DNA from: Patescibacteria group bacterium
Lineage (GTDB): Bacteria; Patescibacteriota; Minisyncoccia; UBA6257; Brennerbacteraceae
Assembly: GCA_040753135.1 (NCBI GenBank)
Contig: JBFMGR010000008.1
Coordinates: 1 to 39,307, forward strand
Length of the DNA: 39,307 nucleotides
Reading direction: 5' to 3'
Positions 15,324 to 24,255 of the stretch are shown in pieces. The position numbers and the translations under genes are program-made. The notes below the pieces were generated by a model. That model was given only the letters and a program-made list of their open reading frames with translations. It was not told the DNA's origin and did not search any database. Within the stretch, counting starts at the first letter, position 1. The number at the start of each line of letters is the position of its first letter.

Positions 15324-16424
15324 TCATTTCAGCACTTTTAGGCCCGCGCCTACCGCTGGAGAAAATTGGGCTTTAATCTCTTTTAAAACCGGCTCCAGAT
15401 CCGGAGCATAACTAACCCGGGCAAACGGATTGCCTAATTCAACTGGCATGCCAAGCTCTTTTTGAAAATAATCTTTAATCCCAGGAGGCAAAGCTCCGCC
15501 GCCGCAAAGAATTGCTTTTTTAACTTCTCGTCTGGTTTTATCAGTATAGCGGGAACTAAGTTTTTTAATCTCGCTAATAATAAAATCCAACAACGGAGTT
15601 AAAAGCCCGGGCAGATACTGCTGTTCAGCGGTAATTAAGATGCCGTAATTCTTTTTTATCTCTTCTGCTTTAATTGGAGAGATATTCATCCCTCGGGCTA
15701 TGGCCAGAGTTAAATCATTGCCCGCCATATCAATATCATGGGTTAAGCGGACATCTTTTTCATCAACCATAGAGATGCTGGTGGCTCGGGAACCAATATC
15801 AATTATTGCTGTTGTTGTCGAGTCATTACCAATCAAGGCTCGAGCAGTAGAAACAGATTCCAGCTCTAAAGCTTTCAAGCGCAGCCCGGCTAATTCCGCA
15901 ATCCGATAATATTTATTGACTACATCTTGGGAAACCGCAATTAAAAGCACCTGGGCTCGGCCGGATAAAGAACTGGGCAAGGGATTCAAAACCTGCCAAT
16001 CCAAGACCACCTCGCTTAAAGGAATCGGAACGTACTGTCGGGCCTCGTAAGGAATTACCTGATTAAACTCTTTTTCAGACACATTGGGCAGATCCATCAC
16101 TGTCACAAAAGAAGAAAATGCCGGTAAAGAAAAAACTGCCTCTTTTACTGTCGGCCCCATTTTAACCAAAAGCTCTTTTAAAAGCGAGGCAGTCATCTCG
16201 TCAACAATTTTCAAGCCGCTGGTTTGAATCGCCGCGTTTTCCCTTTCCAGGTGGCCGAAATTCTCCAAAATCCCATAATTCTTAAGAGAAAGAACGCTGT
16301 CGCTTTTGTTCAGCTCAACCACCTTAATTGTAGTTGTGCCGATATCAATGCCAAGAACTGATGAATAGGGAATTAAGTAGCCTTTTAATTTTTCCCAGAT
16401 AGATTTAAAATTTATTGATAGCAT
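15324..16424 (-). CDS. pilM: Type IV pilus assembly protein PilM
   Basis: Actin-like cytoplasmic ATP-binding protein that anchors PilN. Phosphate-1 motif: VLGIDIGTTTIKVVEL (residues ~23-38). Other actin-fold motifs are TTAIIDIGSRATSISMV (phosphate-2, about 200-216) and KAILCGGGALPPGIKDYF (adenosine loop, about 308-325). VKEAVFSLPAFSSFVTVMDLPN is diagnostic for PilM. It has 366 aa. It is the first gene of the pilus locus, divergent from comFC with only 39 bp between. A TATAAT lies 5 bp before the ATG, which suggests a leaderless mRNA. Confidence 0.95.
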   Translation of the reverse strand: MLSINFKSIWEKLKGYLIPYSSVLGIDIGTTTIKVVELNKSDSVLSLKNYGILENFGHLERENAAIQTSGLKIVDEMTASLLKELLVKMGPTVKEAVFSLPAFSSFVTVMDLPNVSEKEFNQVIPYEARQYVPIPLSEVVLDWQVLNPLPSSLSGRAQVLLIAVSQDVVNKYYRIAELAGLRLKALELESVSTARALIGNDSTTTAIIDIGSRATSISMVDEKDVRLTHDIDMAGNDLTLAIARGMNISPIKAEEIKKNYGILITAEQQYLPGLLTPLLDFIISEIKKLSSRYTDKTRREVKKAILCGGGALPPGIKDYFQKELGMPVELGNPFARVSYAPDLEPVLKEIKAQFSPAVGAGLKVLK

Positions 16425-16429
16425 ATCTT

Positions 16430-16458
16430 ATTATAACGAATCTTTACTAATTTTAAAG
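16430..16458 (-). promoter_or_regulatory. Putative leaderless promoter of the pilus operon
   Basis: The minus strand has TATAAT (16430-16435) so close to the pilM ATG (16422-16424) that the +1 would fall at or next to the start codon. The -35 region (CTTTAA) is weak. Confidence 0.4.
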
Positions 16459-16463
16459 TTCTG

Positions 16464-17171
16464 ATGCTGGAATTTTTCTTCCCCAGTCAATGCTTTAACT
16501 GCGGCATTGCCAAAAATCGACAGACTAATCCGATCGGATTTTTCTGTTTTGCTTGTCAAGGCAAAATCAAGATTAACCGCTGGCTGTTTTGTCCTGTTTG
16601 CAACAAAAAAATTCCCCTTGGCCGGCAGTCTTGCCCAAGCCACTCCTCCCCCTTAACTTGCTTGGGGATAATGGGCTTTTATGCTGATCCGATTTTAAAG
16701 CAAGCAATCTGGAAATACAAATATGAGTTTATTGAAGAACTGGGTTTGCCTTTGGCTAACCTGCTTTTTGAATATTTCCAGCAGAGTTTTGCCCCAAAAC
16801 TTAAGCCGGGCAAAAAAACCTGGCTGATTAGTTTTATCCCCTTAGCTAAAAAACGGGAGCGGTGGCGCGGTTTTAATCAGGCAGAGTTCTTAGCGGGAAA
16901 TTTAAGCCAAAAAACCGGATTGGATTTAAAGAAAACTTTGGTTAGAGCCAAATTCAAAAAGCCGCAGATGAGGCTAAAAAATAAAGCTGAAAGATTGGCC
17001 AACATCCAAAATTGTTTTCGCATAATTAATCCGGAAGCAATTAAAAACAAGAACATTATTTTAGTTGATGACATCTCTGCTTCTGGAGCTACCTTGCAGG
17101 AAGCGGCTAAGATTCTTAAACAAGGCAAAGCGAAAAGAGTTTTCGGGTTGGTCTTGGCAAGAAACAGCTAA
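16464..17171 (+). CDS. comFC: ComFC-like phosphoribosyltransferase-fold protein
   Basis: Competence-associated ComF family protein, linked to internalisation or processing of transforming DNA. The N-terminal zinc-finger part has CFNCG, CFAC and CPVC pairs (residues ~10-50). The C-terminal phosphoribosyltransferase domain includes FIPLAKKRERWRGFNQAEFLA and the PRPP-binding loop IILVDDISASGATLQEAAKIL at about residues 197-217. The length of 235 aa is usual. It is divergent from pilM: a DNA-uptake-linked gene next to a complete pilus locus makes natural transformation plausible (inference). Confidence 0.92.
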   Translation: MLEFFFPSQCFNCGIAKNRQTNPIGFFCFACQGKIKINRWLFCPVCNKKIPLGRQSCPSHSSPLTCLGIMGFYADPILKQAIWKYKYEFIEELGLPLANLLFEYFQQSFAPKLKPGKKTWLISFIPLAKKRERWRGFNQAEFLAGNLSQKTGLDLKKTLVRAKFKKPQMRLKNKAERLANIQNCFRIINPEAIKNKNIILVDDISASGATLQEAAKILKQGKAKRVFGLVLARNS

Positions 17172-17195
17172 TTCCTGTATGATTAAATAAGAGCT

Positions 17196-18488
17196 ATGTC
17201 AAGAAAAACAGCTTATTTAATTATTGACTCTTTTTCTTTTTGGTTGAGCTTTGCGGTTTTAGCTTTGTGGCGCTGGCAGATTTATCCCGGCAGCGAGCTT
17301 TTTGCAAAACATCTTTTGCCTTTTTTGCTTATTTTTGTTCTAACCATCTTTATTTTTTATTCAATGGGGCTTTATGAAAACTTAAGCAATAGCGATTGGC
17401 TGGTTTCAGGATCTATTGGCTTAATGGTTTCGTTTCTAACGGCGACAGCATTTTTTTACTTTTACTCCCGATTTAACCCAATGATTACCCCTCGAGGCAG
17501 CTTGGTCTTGTTTTGGCTAATCTTCTGCTTTTTCAGCTTCAACCTTAGGGCTTTGGTTGAATCTTTAGTTTACAAAAAGACCAAACAAATAATCGGCTTG
17601 ATTAAAAATCCTAAAAACAGTTTAATAATTAACAGCCTAAACCAAGCCAGCCAGCTTTACCAGTTCTCAATTTTAGAGATCCCTGAAACATTTTTAGAAA
17701 ACCAAAATTCTTTGGAAGAGATGACCAAAAACCAGAGTATTAAAACTATTATTGGTTTTTCTGAAGCTCTTAGTTTAAGCCAGTTAAAATCTTTGAGCAA
17801 TCTTAATCTGGAATTTTACAGCTTGGGAGCATTCTTTGAACAAAAACTAAAAAAATTAAATTTAGAGATAGCGGAAAAAACTTGGCTCTTGAGCTCAATT
17901 AGAAAACAGCCGCTGATTAGAGAAATAACAGAAAGAGGATTGGCTTTGGCTCTAATCCTAATTGCCTTGCCTGTCTGGCTGGCAATTATTTTGCTGGGGA
18001 AAGTTTTTTCGCCCGGGCCGATTTTTTTTAAACAAAAACGAATCGGCAAAAACGGAAAAATTTTCCAGCTTTATAAATTCAGAACTATGGTTAAGGATGC
18101 CGAAAAAGCCGGGGCCCAATGGGCAAAAACAGATGATCCGAGAATCACTTCCTGGGGCAAGATTATCCGCCAAACTCATCTGGACGAACTGCCACAATTA
18201 ATCAACATTTTCAAAGGCGAAATGAGCTTTATCGGTCCTCGGCCGGAAAGACCTGAATTTGTCAAAGAATTAGAAGAAAAAATCCAGTTTTATTCTTTAA
18301 GGCATTTAATCAAACCCGGCTTGACCGGTTGGGCCCAGATTAATTATCCTTATGGCGCCTCAATTGAAGATGCCAAAAATAAGCTTGAGTTTGATCTGTT
18401 TTATCTGAAAAACCGGTCCTTATTCTTGGACCTTAAAATCTTGATTAAAACTTTCAGGTTTTTGTTTATTAATCTGTCTCGGGCTTGA
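17196..18488 (+). CDS. Polyprenyl-phosphate sugar-1-phosphate transferase
   Basis: Membrane enzyme that starts a surface glycan by moving sugar-1-phosphate from a nucleotide sugar to undecaprenyl phosphate. The N-terminal part has four or five hydrophobic helices (residues ~1-125), then a divergent central domain. The C-terminal bacterial sugar transferase domain starts with the helix GLALALILIALPVWLAIILLGK (about 248-270), then GPIFFKQKRIGKNGKIFQLYKFRTM, LDELPQLINIFKGEMSFIGPRPERPEF and KPGLTGWAQINYPYG. This is the WcaJ/WbaP-like layout; the sugar cannot be predicted. Its last 69 bp overlap the convergent gene at 18420. Confidence 0.92.
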   Translation: MSRKTAYLIIDSFSFWLSFAVLALWRWQIYPGSELFAKHLLPFLLIFVLTIFIFYSMGLYENLSNSDWLVSGSIGLMVSFLTATAFFYFYSRFNPMITPRGSLVLFWLIFCFFSFNLRALVESLVYKKTKQIIGLIKNPKNSLIINSLNQASQLYQFSILEIPETFLENQNSLEEMTKNQSIKTIIGFSEALSLSQLKSLSNLNLEFYSLGAFFEQKLKKLNLEIAEKTWLLSSIRKQPLIREITERGLALALILIALPVWLAIILLGKVFSPGPIFFKQKRIGKNGKIFQLYKFRTMVKDAEKAGAQWAKTDDPRITSWGKIIRQTHLDELPQLINIFKGEMSFIGPRPERPEFVKELEEKIQFYSLRHLIKPGLTGWAQINYPYGASIEDAKNKLEFDLFYLKNRSLFLDLKILIKTFRFLFINLSRA

Positions 18489-19529
18489 GCCAAAAAAAGA
18501 TTTAACATTATCTTGGACAAAAAGCCAACCGGCAATTAAAATCACAACCAACTGGCGCAGACGCAAAAGCAAAACCAAGCTTAAAGCAGTAGAGTCGCTG
18601 ATTCCCAAAGAAGCGCCGGCAAGAAAAGCGCCGACTTCGCCAAAGCCAATCCCGCCAAAAACCGGCACGCTGTTAAAAAAGTTAATGGCCAAATAAAACA
18701 TCGCCACCATTAAAAAATCTGACCAGACTCCAAGAAAAAGCAAGACCAGCCAGATCTGGGCTAGCTCCCAAACAAATCCCAGAATTGAAACCAGAAAACT
18801 TTTAACTAAATAAGTTTTTGACTCTTTAAGGAAAAACGAAATGCCATAATCAAAAAGCTTGATGTCTTCAAGCGTTTTTTCATCGGTATAGCAAACCACT
18901 GGGTTAACTGAACAAATTTTTTTAACGATCATTTCAGAAAACCAACCGCGCTGGAAAAATTTTCTCAAGAGCAAAATTAAAAAAGCAATAAACAAAACCA
19001 TACCCGAACCAAAGATAAGCAAAGAGTGGTGCTGAAAACCAACAAGAGCAACATAAGCAAGCAGGCCGGCGCCAAAGAAGATATTGACAAACAAAACCGC
19101 GAAATAATCAAAAAACACCGAAGCAAAAGCGGCCGGAGTGGAAACTTCGGTTTTTTTTAATCTAATGGCTTTATAAGTTTCTCCGGAAACCTCAAAAGAC
19201 GGGAAAATCAAAGAGATTGCCGCGGACCGAAAAACTAAACCAAGCAAATTTGCCAAAGACTTTTTGTAGCCATAACCGCGTAAAATCAGCTGCCAGCGCC
19301 AAGCCGCTAATCCCAAAACTAAAAAAACAAAGCCGAAAATTGCCGCCAGATTAAGCCAAAAAACCGAACTGATAGCTTTAATTATCTGATTAAAATCAGC
19401 GTACCAAAAAAGCAGGATAAAAAGAGACAAACCTAAAACTGCCAGCAAAACAAAAACAATCCGGTTAAAAACCCGACTGGAAAACCAGGCTTGGATTTTC
19501 TTAATCAACAAAAATATTTTCCTTAACAT
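18420..19529 (-). CDS. Flippase-like integral membrane protein (UPF0104/LPG synthase TM family)
   Basis: The 369-aa polytopic protein has about eight hydrophobic segments, beginning RIVFVLLAVLGLSLFILLFWYA. Family hallmarks are ISLIFPSFEVSGETYKAIRLKK and FFNSVPVFGGIGFGEVGAFLAGASLG. Relatives include the membrane domain of lysylphosphatidylglycerol synthase and AglD-like proteins; the soluble transferase domain of MprF is absent. A role in lipid-linked sugar or lipid handling is plausible given the adjacent sugar transferase and glycosidase. It overlaps the glycosidase-like gene by 29 bp upstream and the sugar transferase by 69 bp tail to tail. Confidence 0.75.
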   Translation of the reverse strand: MLRKIFLLIKKIQAWFSSRVFNRIVFVLLAVLGLSLFILLFWYADFNQIIKAISSVFWLNLAAIFGFVFLVLGLAAWRWQLILRGYGYKKSLANLLGLVFRSAAISLIFPSFEVSGETYKAIRLKKTEVSTPAAFASVFFDYFAVLFVNIFFGAGLLAYVALVGFQHHSLLIFGSGMVLFIAFLILLLRKFFQRGWFSEMIVKKICSVNPVVCYTDEKTLEDIKLFDYGISFFLKESKTYLVKSFLVSILGFVWELAQIWLVLLFLGVWSDFLMVAMFYLAINFFNSVPVFGGIGFGEVGAFLAGASLGISDSTALSLVLLLRLRQLVVILIAGWLFVQDNVKSFFGSSPRQINKQKPESFNQDFKVQE

Positions 19530-20499
19530 AATCTAAAAATTCCGGCTGAGAATTCTGCTTAAGCCAATACCACCATTCGATCCCCCAAAAATAAATTCGT
19601 TTAATCCGGGTTTTCCGAGCATACTCAAGATAATCAACAAATCGGTTAAAATCAAGCTCGGCAAACTGGTCTTCCGAAGACGTCTCGACTATCGGTTTAT
19701 CCAGCCACGGCTCAAGCTGAAACTCTGTTACCATTATATCTTTTTTGAAAAATAAATTAAAAGCTTTGGCTTTGGTTTGGTAAAAAAGCGGCGGCAAAGG
19801 ATAGTCTAAGCCAATCCGGGTAAACGGCAAAGAAACAAAAAACCGACGATAAACTGAAAAACCGACAATATCTCCGTAAATAAAGGACCTTAACCAGCTG
19901 TCTAATTCCCCGCTTGAAGTTACCACGATTGGTTTTGATGAAATTGATTTAATCGCGGCTAATTCTTTTTTGTAAAAATCTTTATCATAAGCCGGACATT
20001 TCCCATAAGCTAAAAACGGCTCATTCTCCACCTGCCAAAACTCTAAGGCGGACGAGTCTTTATACCTTGCCCCAATCAAAGAGATTAATTCTAAAATTTG
20101 TTCCTGCTGATTTTGACGACTTAACCCCGCAGCCCAATCAGGATAATGGCATTCAGGCCAGCGAGGCACTTTTTCTCCTAAAATTAAAGTAATCTTTGCC
20201 TGCCTTCTTTCTGTTTCCTGAATCTGGAAATCAAGTTCGGAAAAATCATACTCGTCTTTTTGCTTCTCAATCCTGTCCCAGTAAGCAATAACTCTTAAAT
20301 ATTTTGGCTTCAAATCATCTAAAATTTCTAAATAAAGCTGATTCGGCTCAAAACCAAACTCCTCTGCTTGCTTATAAGAATAAACAATTCCCGGTTCAAG
20401 AATCACTGGCTGGGAATAGTAAAAGCCGAGAAAAAAACTCGGCAAACCAAACACCAGCCACATCAAAACCGAAACAATGCCGCTGAAAAACTCGATCAT
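19501..20499 (-). CDS. Glycoside hydrolase-like (beta/alpha)8 protein
   Basis: 332 aa with an N-terminal membrane anchor (VSVLMWLVFGLPSFFLGFYY, residues ~10-29), so it probably faces outside the membrane. The catalytic part resembles clan GH-A: LKPKYLRVIAYWDRIEKQKDEYDFSELD, the acid/base candidate in LEFWQVENEPF (Asn-Glu pair) and the nucleophile candidate in KDIMVTEFQLEPW. The exact family (GH5, GH39, GH42-like) cannot be fixed by eye. The downstream flippase-like gene overlaps by 29 bp, so the two are translated together; a shared role in surface glycan handling is inference. Confidence 0.7.
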   Translation of the reverse strand: MIEFFSGIVSVLMWLVFGLPSFFLGFYYSQPVILEPGIVYSYKQAEEFGFEPNQLYLEILDDLKPKYLRVIAYWDRIEKQKDEYDFSELDFQIQETERRQAKITLILGEKVPRWPECHYPDWAAGLSRQNQQEQILELISLIGARYKDSSALEFWQVENEPFLAYGKCPAYDKDFYKKELAAIKSISSKPIVVTSSGELDSWLRSFIYGDIVGFSVYRRFFVSLPFTRIGLDYPLPPLFYQTKAKAFNLFFKKDIMVTEFQLEPWLDKPIVETSSEDQFAELDFNRFVDYLEYARKTRIKRIYFWGIEWWYWLKQNSQPEFLDYVKENIFVD

Positions 20500-20570
20500 T
20501 GAAGATATTATACCACCTATTAAAATAGATTTTAAAATCTAATAAAGTCTCACTTCCTTAATTAAGAAAA

Positions 20571-20607
20571 CTAAAATCTCTCCGGTTTTAAACAGGAGAG
20601 ATTTTAG
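20571..20607 (-). terminator. Rho-independent terminator of the surface protein gene
   Basis: A perfect 13-bp stem (CTAAAATCTCTCC 20571-20583 with GGAGAGATTTTAG 20595-20607) and an 11-nt loop. On the minus strand it is followed by TTTTC, 20 bp behind the stop codon at 20628. Confidence 0.75.
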
Positions 20608-20627
20608 GGATTAACTGCCAGCCCGGC

Positions 20628-22316
20628 TTAATTAGCTTGTTCTCTGGCCAGCATAATTTTCTTTTTCCAGTAAACCCGTCTGCCCAGCTGAAATCCAGAA
20701 AGCGACAAGGCGCCGGCAATTCCAGTAATCAAAGCAGTGATTGCGCTGACATCAGCGCCGGTATCAACTGCTGCGGCACCCAAAACCTGGCCTTGCTTGA
20801 CCACCCAAACATTGGCAGTGTCAGAAACCTGGGAGGCGTTATTGCCAGAACCATAACCAGTATTAACTAACTGGGTCAAGCTCTGGGTGAAAAAAGCATT
20901 TGGTTCCAGTCTGGCCCGAAACTTAACTGTTTTAGTCTGGTTGGGTAAAAGATTGCCCAAATAAATCCCAGCTGAGGAAATAATTCCGTCTGGCGCCGCC
21001 ACTCCATCTATGGTGGTGCTACCAGAAATATAAACTAAACCCGCGGGCAAACTGTCGCGCAGATAAACATTCTCAGCCGAGCTGGCGCCATAAGCAGTAA
21101 TTGCCAGAGAAAATTCCACTTCCCGGCCCGGAATCATATAAAGGTTTTCATAATAATTAATTGAAGTGGTAATTGCCGGATCTCGGGCCAATTTACTGAT
21201 AGACAAAGTTACTGGCACAGATTCTTGAATCACATAAGCAGTCACCGAATCAGACGCTGAACCATAACTATTTGAGCAAGTAATTGTATAAACATAGGTA
21301 CCGACGCCAACATTATTTCTTGACTCTGAACCAGACAAACCCTTTGAACCAAACCAGGCATTGCCAGCAGAACAAATATTAGCATTAGTGCTGGTCCAGG
21401 ATAAAGTGTAATAAGCCGGAGCGGTCAAAGTAATCGCGCCATCCTGACCGTTAATCTTTAAATCAACAGTCGGATAAACGATCTGGGAGCTAACATTAAC
21501 AGTTACCGAATCAGTAGCAGAACCAACTGAATTGGAGCAAGTAATCGTGTAAGTATAACTGCCTTGAGAAACATTATTTCTTGACTCTGAACCGTTAATT
21601 GCTTTTGAACCAGACCAAGAGCCAGAAGCAGAACAAGTTTCAGCATTGGCGCTGGTCCAAGACAAAGTATAATCAGCTGGAGCGGTTAAGCTAACCGGAC
21701 CATCAGAACCGTTAGCTTTAATATCAACTGTTGGAGGCTGAATTGATGGAGGAACATAAGAAAAAGCAATGAAAAAATCATTAAAATCTAAATCTCCGGA
21801 CCATTCAGGAGAATCGCCCCAACACTGCCAAGAAATCACTGGTTCGCCTTCTAGGTTATTATTCACCCAGTTTACTTGATTGGAAACATCTATAATCGCA
21901 TAATAACCGCCATTGCCATTAGGCAAACCGCTGCCGCATCGATTACCAGACTTGAGATCGTCCCAACCAACTACTGGACCGTCAACATCTTCAATATAAA
22001 TCCCAACTTGATCGCCTTGATAAACATCTAAACCAGTATCAATAATCTTTTTGTCTCCAGAAAGAGAAAGGGTTTTGATGTTAACCCCGTCTCGGGTTAA
22101 TTTAATGGTTGTGCCAAATCCTGCGCCATAAGTGCTATAAAACAAACGCAGTTCTCCGGCTTTGGGCATTGGGCCAAAAGCCGAGCCATTGGCATGATAG
22201 GAATAACCTAGAGCAGATAGCGGAACAACCAATAAACCCAGCACAATCCCAGAGAGAACAAACAAGCTGATTTTAGAGTTGAAAAGCTGTTTGATTTTTT
22301 GATAAATTTTTTTCAT
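20628..22316 (-). CDS. Secreted surface protein with two Ig-like repeats and a DUF11-like domain
   Basis: The signal peptide or anchor is ISLFVLSGIVLGLLVVPLSALGYS (residues ~16-39). Residues ~40-190 form an N-terminal domain of unknown type. Two tandem repeats of about 85 aa follow, each with LTAPAxYTLSWTS, ETCSA/NICSA and a shared GSESRNNV and YTITCSNS; each repeat has a Cys pair that may form a disulfide. A DUF11-like stretch (AITAYGASSAENVYLRDSLPAGLVYISG) is typical of cell-surface adhesion stalks. The C-terminus has a hydrophobic helix then basic residues (GRRVYWKKK), a membrane anchor. It has its own promoter and terminator. Function unknown, possibly attachment to a host cell. Confidence 0.8.
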   Translation of the reverse strand: MKKIYQKIKQLFNSKISLFVLSGIVLGLLVVPLSALGYSYHANGSAFGPMPKAGELRLFYSTYGAGFGTTIKLTRDGVNIKTLSLSGDKKIIDTGLDVYQGDQVGIYIEDVDGPVVGWDDLKSGNRCGSGLPNGNGGYYAIIDVSNQVNWVNNNLEGEPVISWQCWGDSPEWSGDLDFNDFFIAFSYVPPSIQPPTVDIKANGSDGPVSLTAPADYTLSWTSANAETCSASGSWSGSKAINGSESRNNVSQGSYTYTITCSNSVGSATDSVTVNVSSQIVYPTVDLKINGQDGAITLTAPAYYTLSWTSTNANICSAGNAWFGSKGLSGSESRNNVGVGTYVYTITCSNSYGSASDSVTAYVIQESVPVTLSISKLARDPAITTSINYYENLYMIPGREVEFSLAITAYGASSAENVYLRDSLPAGLVYISGSTTIDGVAAPDGIISSAGIYLGNLLPNQTKTVKFRARLEPNAFFTQSLTQLVNTGYGSGNNASQVSDTANVWVVKQGQVLGAAAVDTGADVSAITALITGIAGALSLSGFQLGRRVYWKKKIMLAREQAN

Positions 22317-22338
22317 TTTTATAAGTCAATAATAACTT

Positions 22339-22367
22339 ATTATACCATATTTTAACTACCCGGTCAA
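22339..22367 (-). promoter_or_regulatory. Promoter of the surface protein gene
   Basis: The minus strand reads TTGACC (22362-22367), a 17-bp spacer, TATAAT (22339-22344). The predicted start near 22332 leaves a short leader of about 16 nt before the ATG at 22316, with no Shine-Dalgarno sequence. Confidence 0.65.
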
Positions 22368-22400
22368 GAAGGTATAGGGGGCTTAAATTCTCGTTCCGGA

Positions 22401-22533
22401 GAATCGGAAAAACCGATAAGCAGTTATCGGTTTTTCCACCTATCGCCGATGCAACCTTTGGTTACATAACGGCGATTTCCTCGCCTACGCTCGGAATCGG
22501 AAAAACCGATAAGCAGTTATCGGTTTTTCCACC
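22401..22533. repeat. Duplicated 40-bp hairpin unit around a third stem-loop
   Basis: The 40-bp unit at 22401-22440 is repeated exactly at 22494-22533. Each contains a perfect 14-bp stem (GGAAAAACCGATAA / TTATCGGTTTTTCC) with the loop GCAG. Between them ATCGCCG (22442-22448) pairs with CGGCGAT (22470-22476). The right copy overlaps the end of the exported-protein gene and encodes its last residues and stop codon. The unit may act as terminator; the duplication is unexplained. Confidence 0.7.
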
Positions 22534-23044
22534 AACTGGTTTGCATCCAATAAACATTAGCTCCATGAGGAGGATAATTTTGGGCGCTGCCATCAAACGG
22601 TACATACCGACCAACGTCTTTTTGAGCATTATAGTACCAGTTTCCCCAATTATCTTTGCCCATAATTTCTTGCTTGGCATAAGCATTGGCCTTTTCGCTC
22701 AAAGTATTAACCCGATTTCTAATCTCTTCCATCCGTTCAGCCCCATGACCAAGAAAATTATTGATTTTAGCTAATTCCTGACAACGTTCTTTATTTTGCT
22801 TGAAATCAGATTCTTTATTGCAAAGGGCTTTTTCCTGGTTCTGATAAGCTCTTTTAGTTTGGAAATATTCTGCTTTCCACTGTAGCCTCAACTCCCTTTC
22901 TCTTTGTTTATTCAATTTCTCCGCCCTTTTTAAAGCAATTGCCTCTTCAACTGTTTTTCCGCCCTTTTTGGCCTCGACAGAAAACGGCACCAAGCTAAAA
23001 GCTGTCAAGATAAAAAAAGCGATTAAAATCTGTTTAGTTTTCAT
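22517..23044 (-). CDS. Small exported protein of unknown function
   Basis: The ATG at 23042-23044 opens a signal peptide, MKTKQILIAFFILTAFSLVPFSVEA; the longer upstream ATG (23080) would bury it, so I chose the inner start (175 aa). The mature part is very charged and helical (EEAIALKRAEKLNKQRERELRLQWKAEYFQ), with two Cys that could pair, then a Trp/Tyr-rich tail (DNWGNWYYNAQKDVGRYVPFDG, YWMQTSWWKNR). No known domain is recognised. Its last codons lie in the 40-bp hairpin repeat. Confidence 0.6.
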   Translation of the reverse strand: MKTKQILIAFFILTAFSLVPFSVEAKKGGKTVEEAIALKRAEKLNKQRERELRLQWKAEYFQTKRAYQNQEKALCNKESDFKQNKERCQELAKINNFLGHGAERMEEIRNRVNTLSEKANAYAKQEIMGKDNWGNWYYNAQKDVGRYVPFDGSAQNYPPHGANVYWMQTSWWKNR

Positions 23045-23216
23045 AAGGTCTTTATAATTTAATTTCTTTAATAATAGCATAAAAACATTCCTGCGTCAAT
23101 AGAGGTGGCGCAGTTTTACTCCAAGCTAAAGTTTTAAATGATAATTCCTTTTATAAATGACTAATCACTTGCCTGCTGATGGCTTGTCCTGTTTAGCAAT
23201 GACTTCATTTCCTAAC

Positions 23217-23303
23217 TGGCGGAGGGTACAGGACTCGAACCTGTAAGGGCTTTCGCCCACGGCTTTTCGAGAGCCGCGCAATTGCCAATTCTGCCAACCC
23301 TCC
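23217..23303 (-). tRNA. tRNA-Ser (CGA)
   Basis: An 87-nt type II tRNA. Acceptor GGAGGGT pairs with ACCCTCC, the discriminator is G and CCA is encoded. The anticodon stem CGGCT/AGCCG holds the loop CTCGAAA (anticodon CGA, plus-strand 23267-23269). A long variable arm (GGGCGAAAGCCC) and the T arm ACAGG-TTCGAGT-CCTGT agree with tRNA-Ser. Confidence 0.95.
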
Positions 23304-23308
23304 AAAGT

Positions 23309-24163
23309 TTAACTTAATTTTAATTCTGTTCTTATTCTACCAATTTCTTTTTCAACTTGCTCGGGAATATAAATCGGTCTTAAATGCTGGCTGGGAAAAT
23401 TAAACTCTGTTTTTGAAAAAACAATTCCTTGGGCTGGCTGACGCAGATAAGAGTCCAAAACTTTAGTTTTAACCTTGAAAACGCAGGACTTAAAATGCTT
23501 AACCGGATAAAACGGGTCAGCTAAAATTACCTTGTTATCCTCTTTGCCAAAAACAGAGACAACATGAGTGCCAGCGTCAAAATCCTGATATTGGCCGTCA
23601 AGCAAAACTTTAGGCCCTGACCCGGAATAATCAACTCCCTTATTTTCAAACAACTGCTCTAAAGTAAAGCGATTATTAACTGATAAAATAATCCCTGCTT
23701 TTTTATTGCCCATTTGTTCAAACAGCCATTCAACTGAAGGAAAATCAACCAAAGCTTGCCCTTTTAAATCAAAAAGTTTTAAAAAAGCAATCGCCGCATG
23801 ATAATAAGCTTCGCTGGTTTTAGTAATCACTCGCCAGCCCTGATCATAAGGCGCTGACTGGTTAGTTTTGCCTTCAAAATGGAACGGCAGCATCAGTTGG
23901 TAAAAATCAGCCACTTTAAACTGGGTTTTTTCATTATCATTGCCAAAAACCCTTTTCTCCAAAACAAAGTTAATGCCCGTTGCTAAAGCGCTGGCCAAGC
24001 AAAGCTTAGCTCCAAGAGAATGGCCAGAAGCGGCTTTTAAAATATTCAGGGAATCCGGGCGCGGCACGGAAAAAAACTCGTCCAAAACCTGATGAGTTGA
24101 TTCAGCTGACTGTAGCTGACTGATACAAAAATTTTCCAAGCTTTCTTCTAGGGCTAAATCCAT
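23309..24163 (-). CDS. Hypothetical protein, possibly papain/C39-like fold
   Basis: 284 aa with no signal peptide. A Cys in a small-residue helix (SGHSLGAKLCLASALATGINF, residues ~47-67) and a later HVVSVFG...VILADPFYPVKHF block (about residues 199-223) recall the Cys and His-Asp elements of C39-like peptidases, where a His strand and an Asp-Pro follow the Cys helix. The flanking motifs are not a clean match, so this is only a suggestion; an inactive or unrelated fold is possible. It starts just after the tRNA-Ala region and ends 6 bp from tRNA-Ser, with no operon partner. Confidence 0.45.
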   Translation of the reverse strand: MDLALEESLENFCISQLQSAESTHQVLDEFFSVPRPDSLNILKAASGHSLGAKLCLASALATGINFVLEKRVFGNDNEKTQFKVADFYQLMLPFHFEGKTNQSAPYDQGWRVITKTSEAYYHAAIAFLKLFDLKGQALVDFPSVEWLFEQMGNKKAGIILSVNNRFTLEQLFENKGVDYSGSGPKVLLDGQYQDFDAGTHVVSVFGKEDNKVILADPFYPVKHFKSCVFKVKTKVLDSYLRQPAQGIVFSKTEFNFPSQHLRPIYIPEQVEKEIGRIRTELKLS

Positions 24164-24255
24164 CTGACAATTTTATTTTTTCTAAGCTTTGATTGTCCTT
24201 CTGTTTTAACAGCTCATTATCACACTAAGCCCCGAGCGAGGCGACTAATTCAATG

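Noticed and set aside
22462-22686. Minus-strand 74-codon ORF
   Set aside because: It overlaps the exported-protein gene in another frame and crosses the hairpin repeats; composition is not protein-like.
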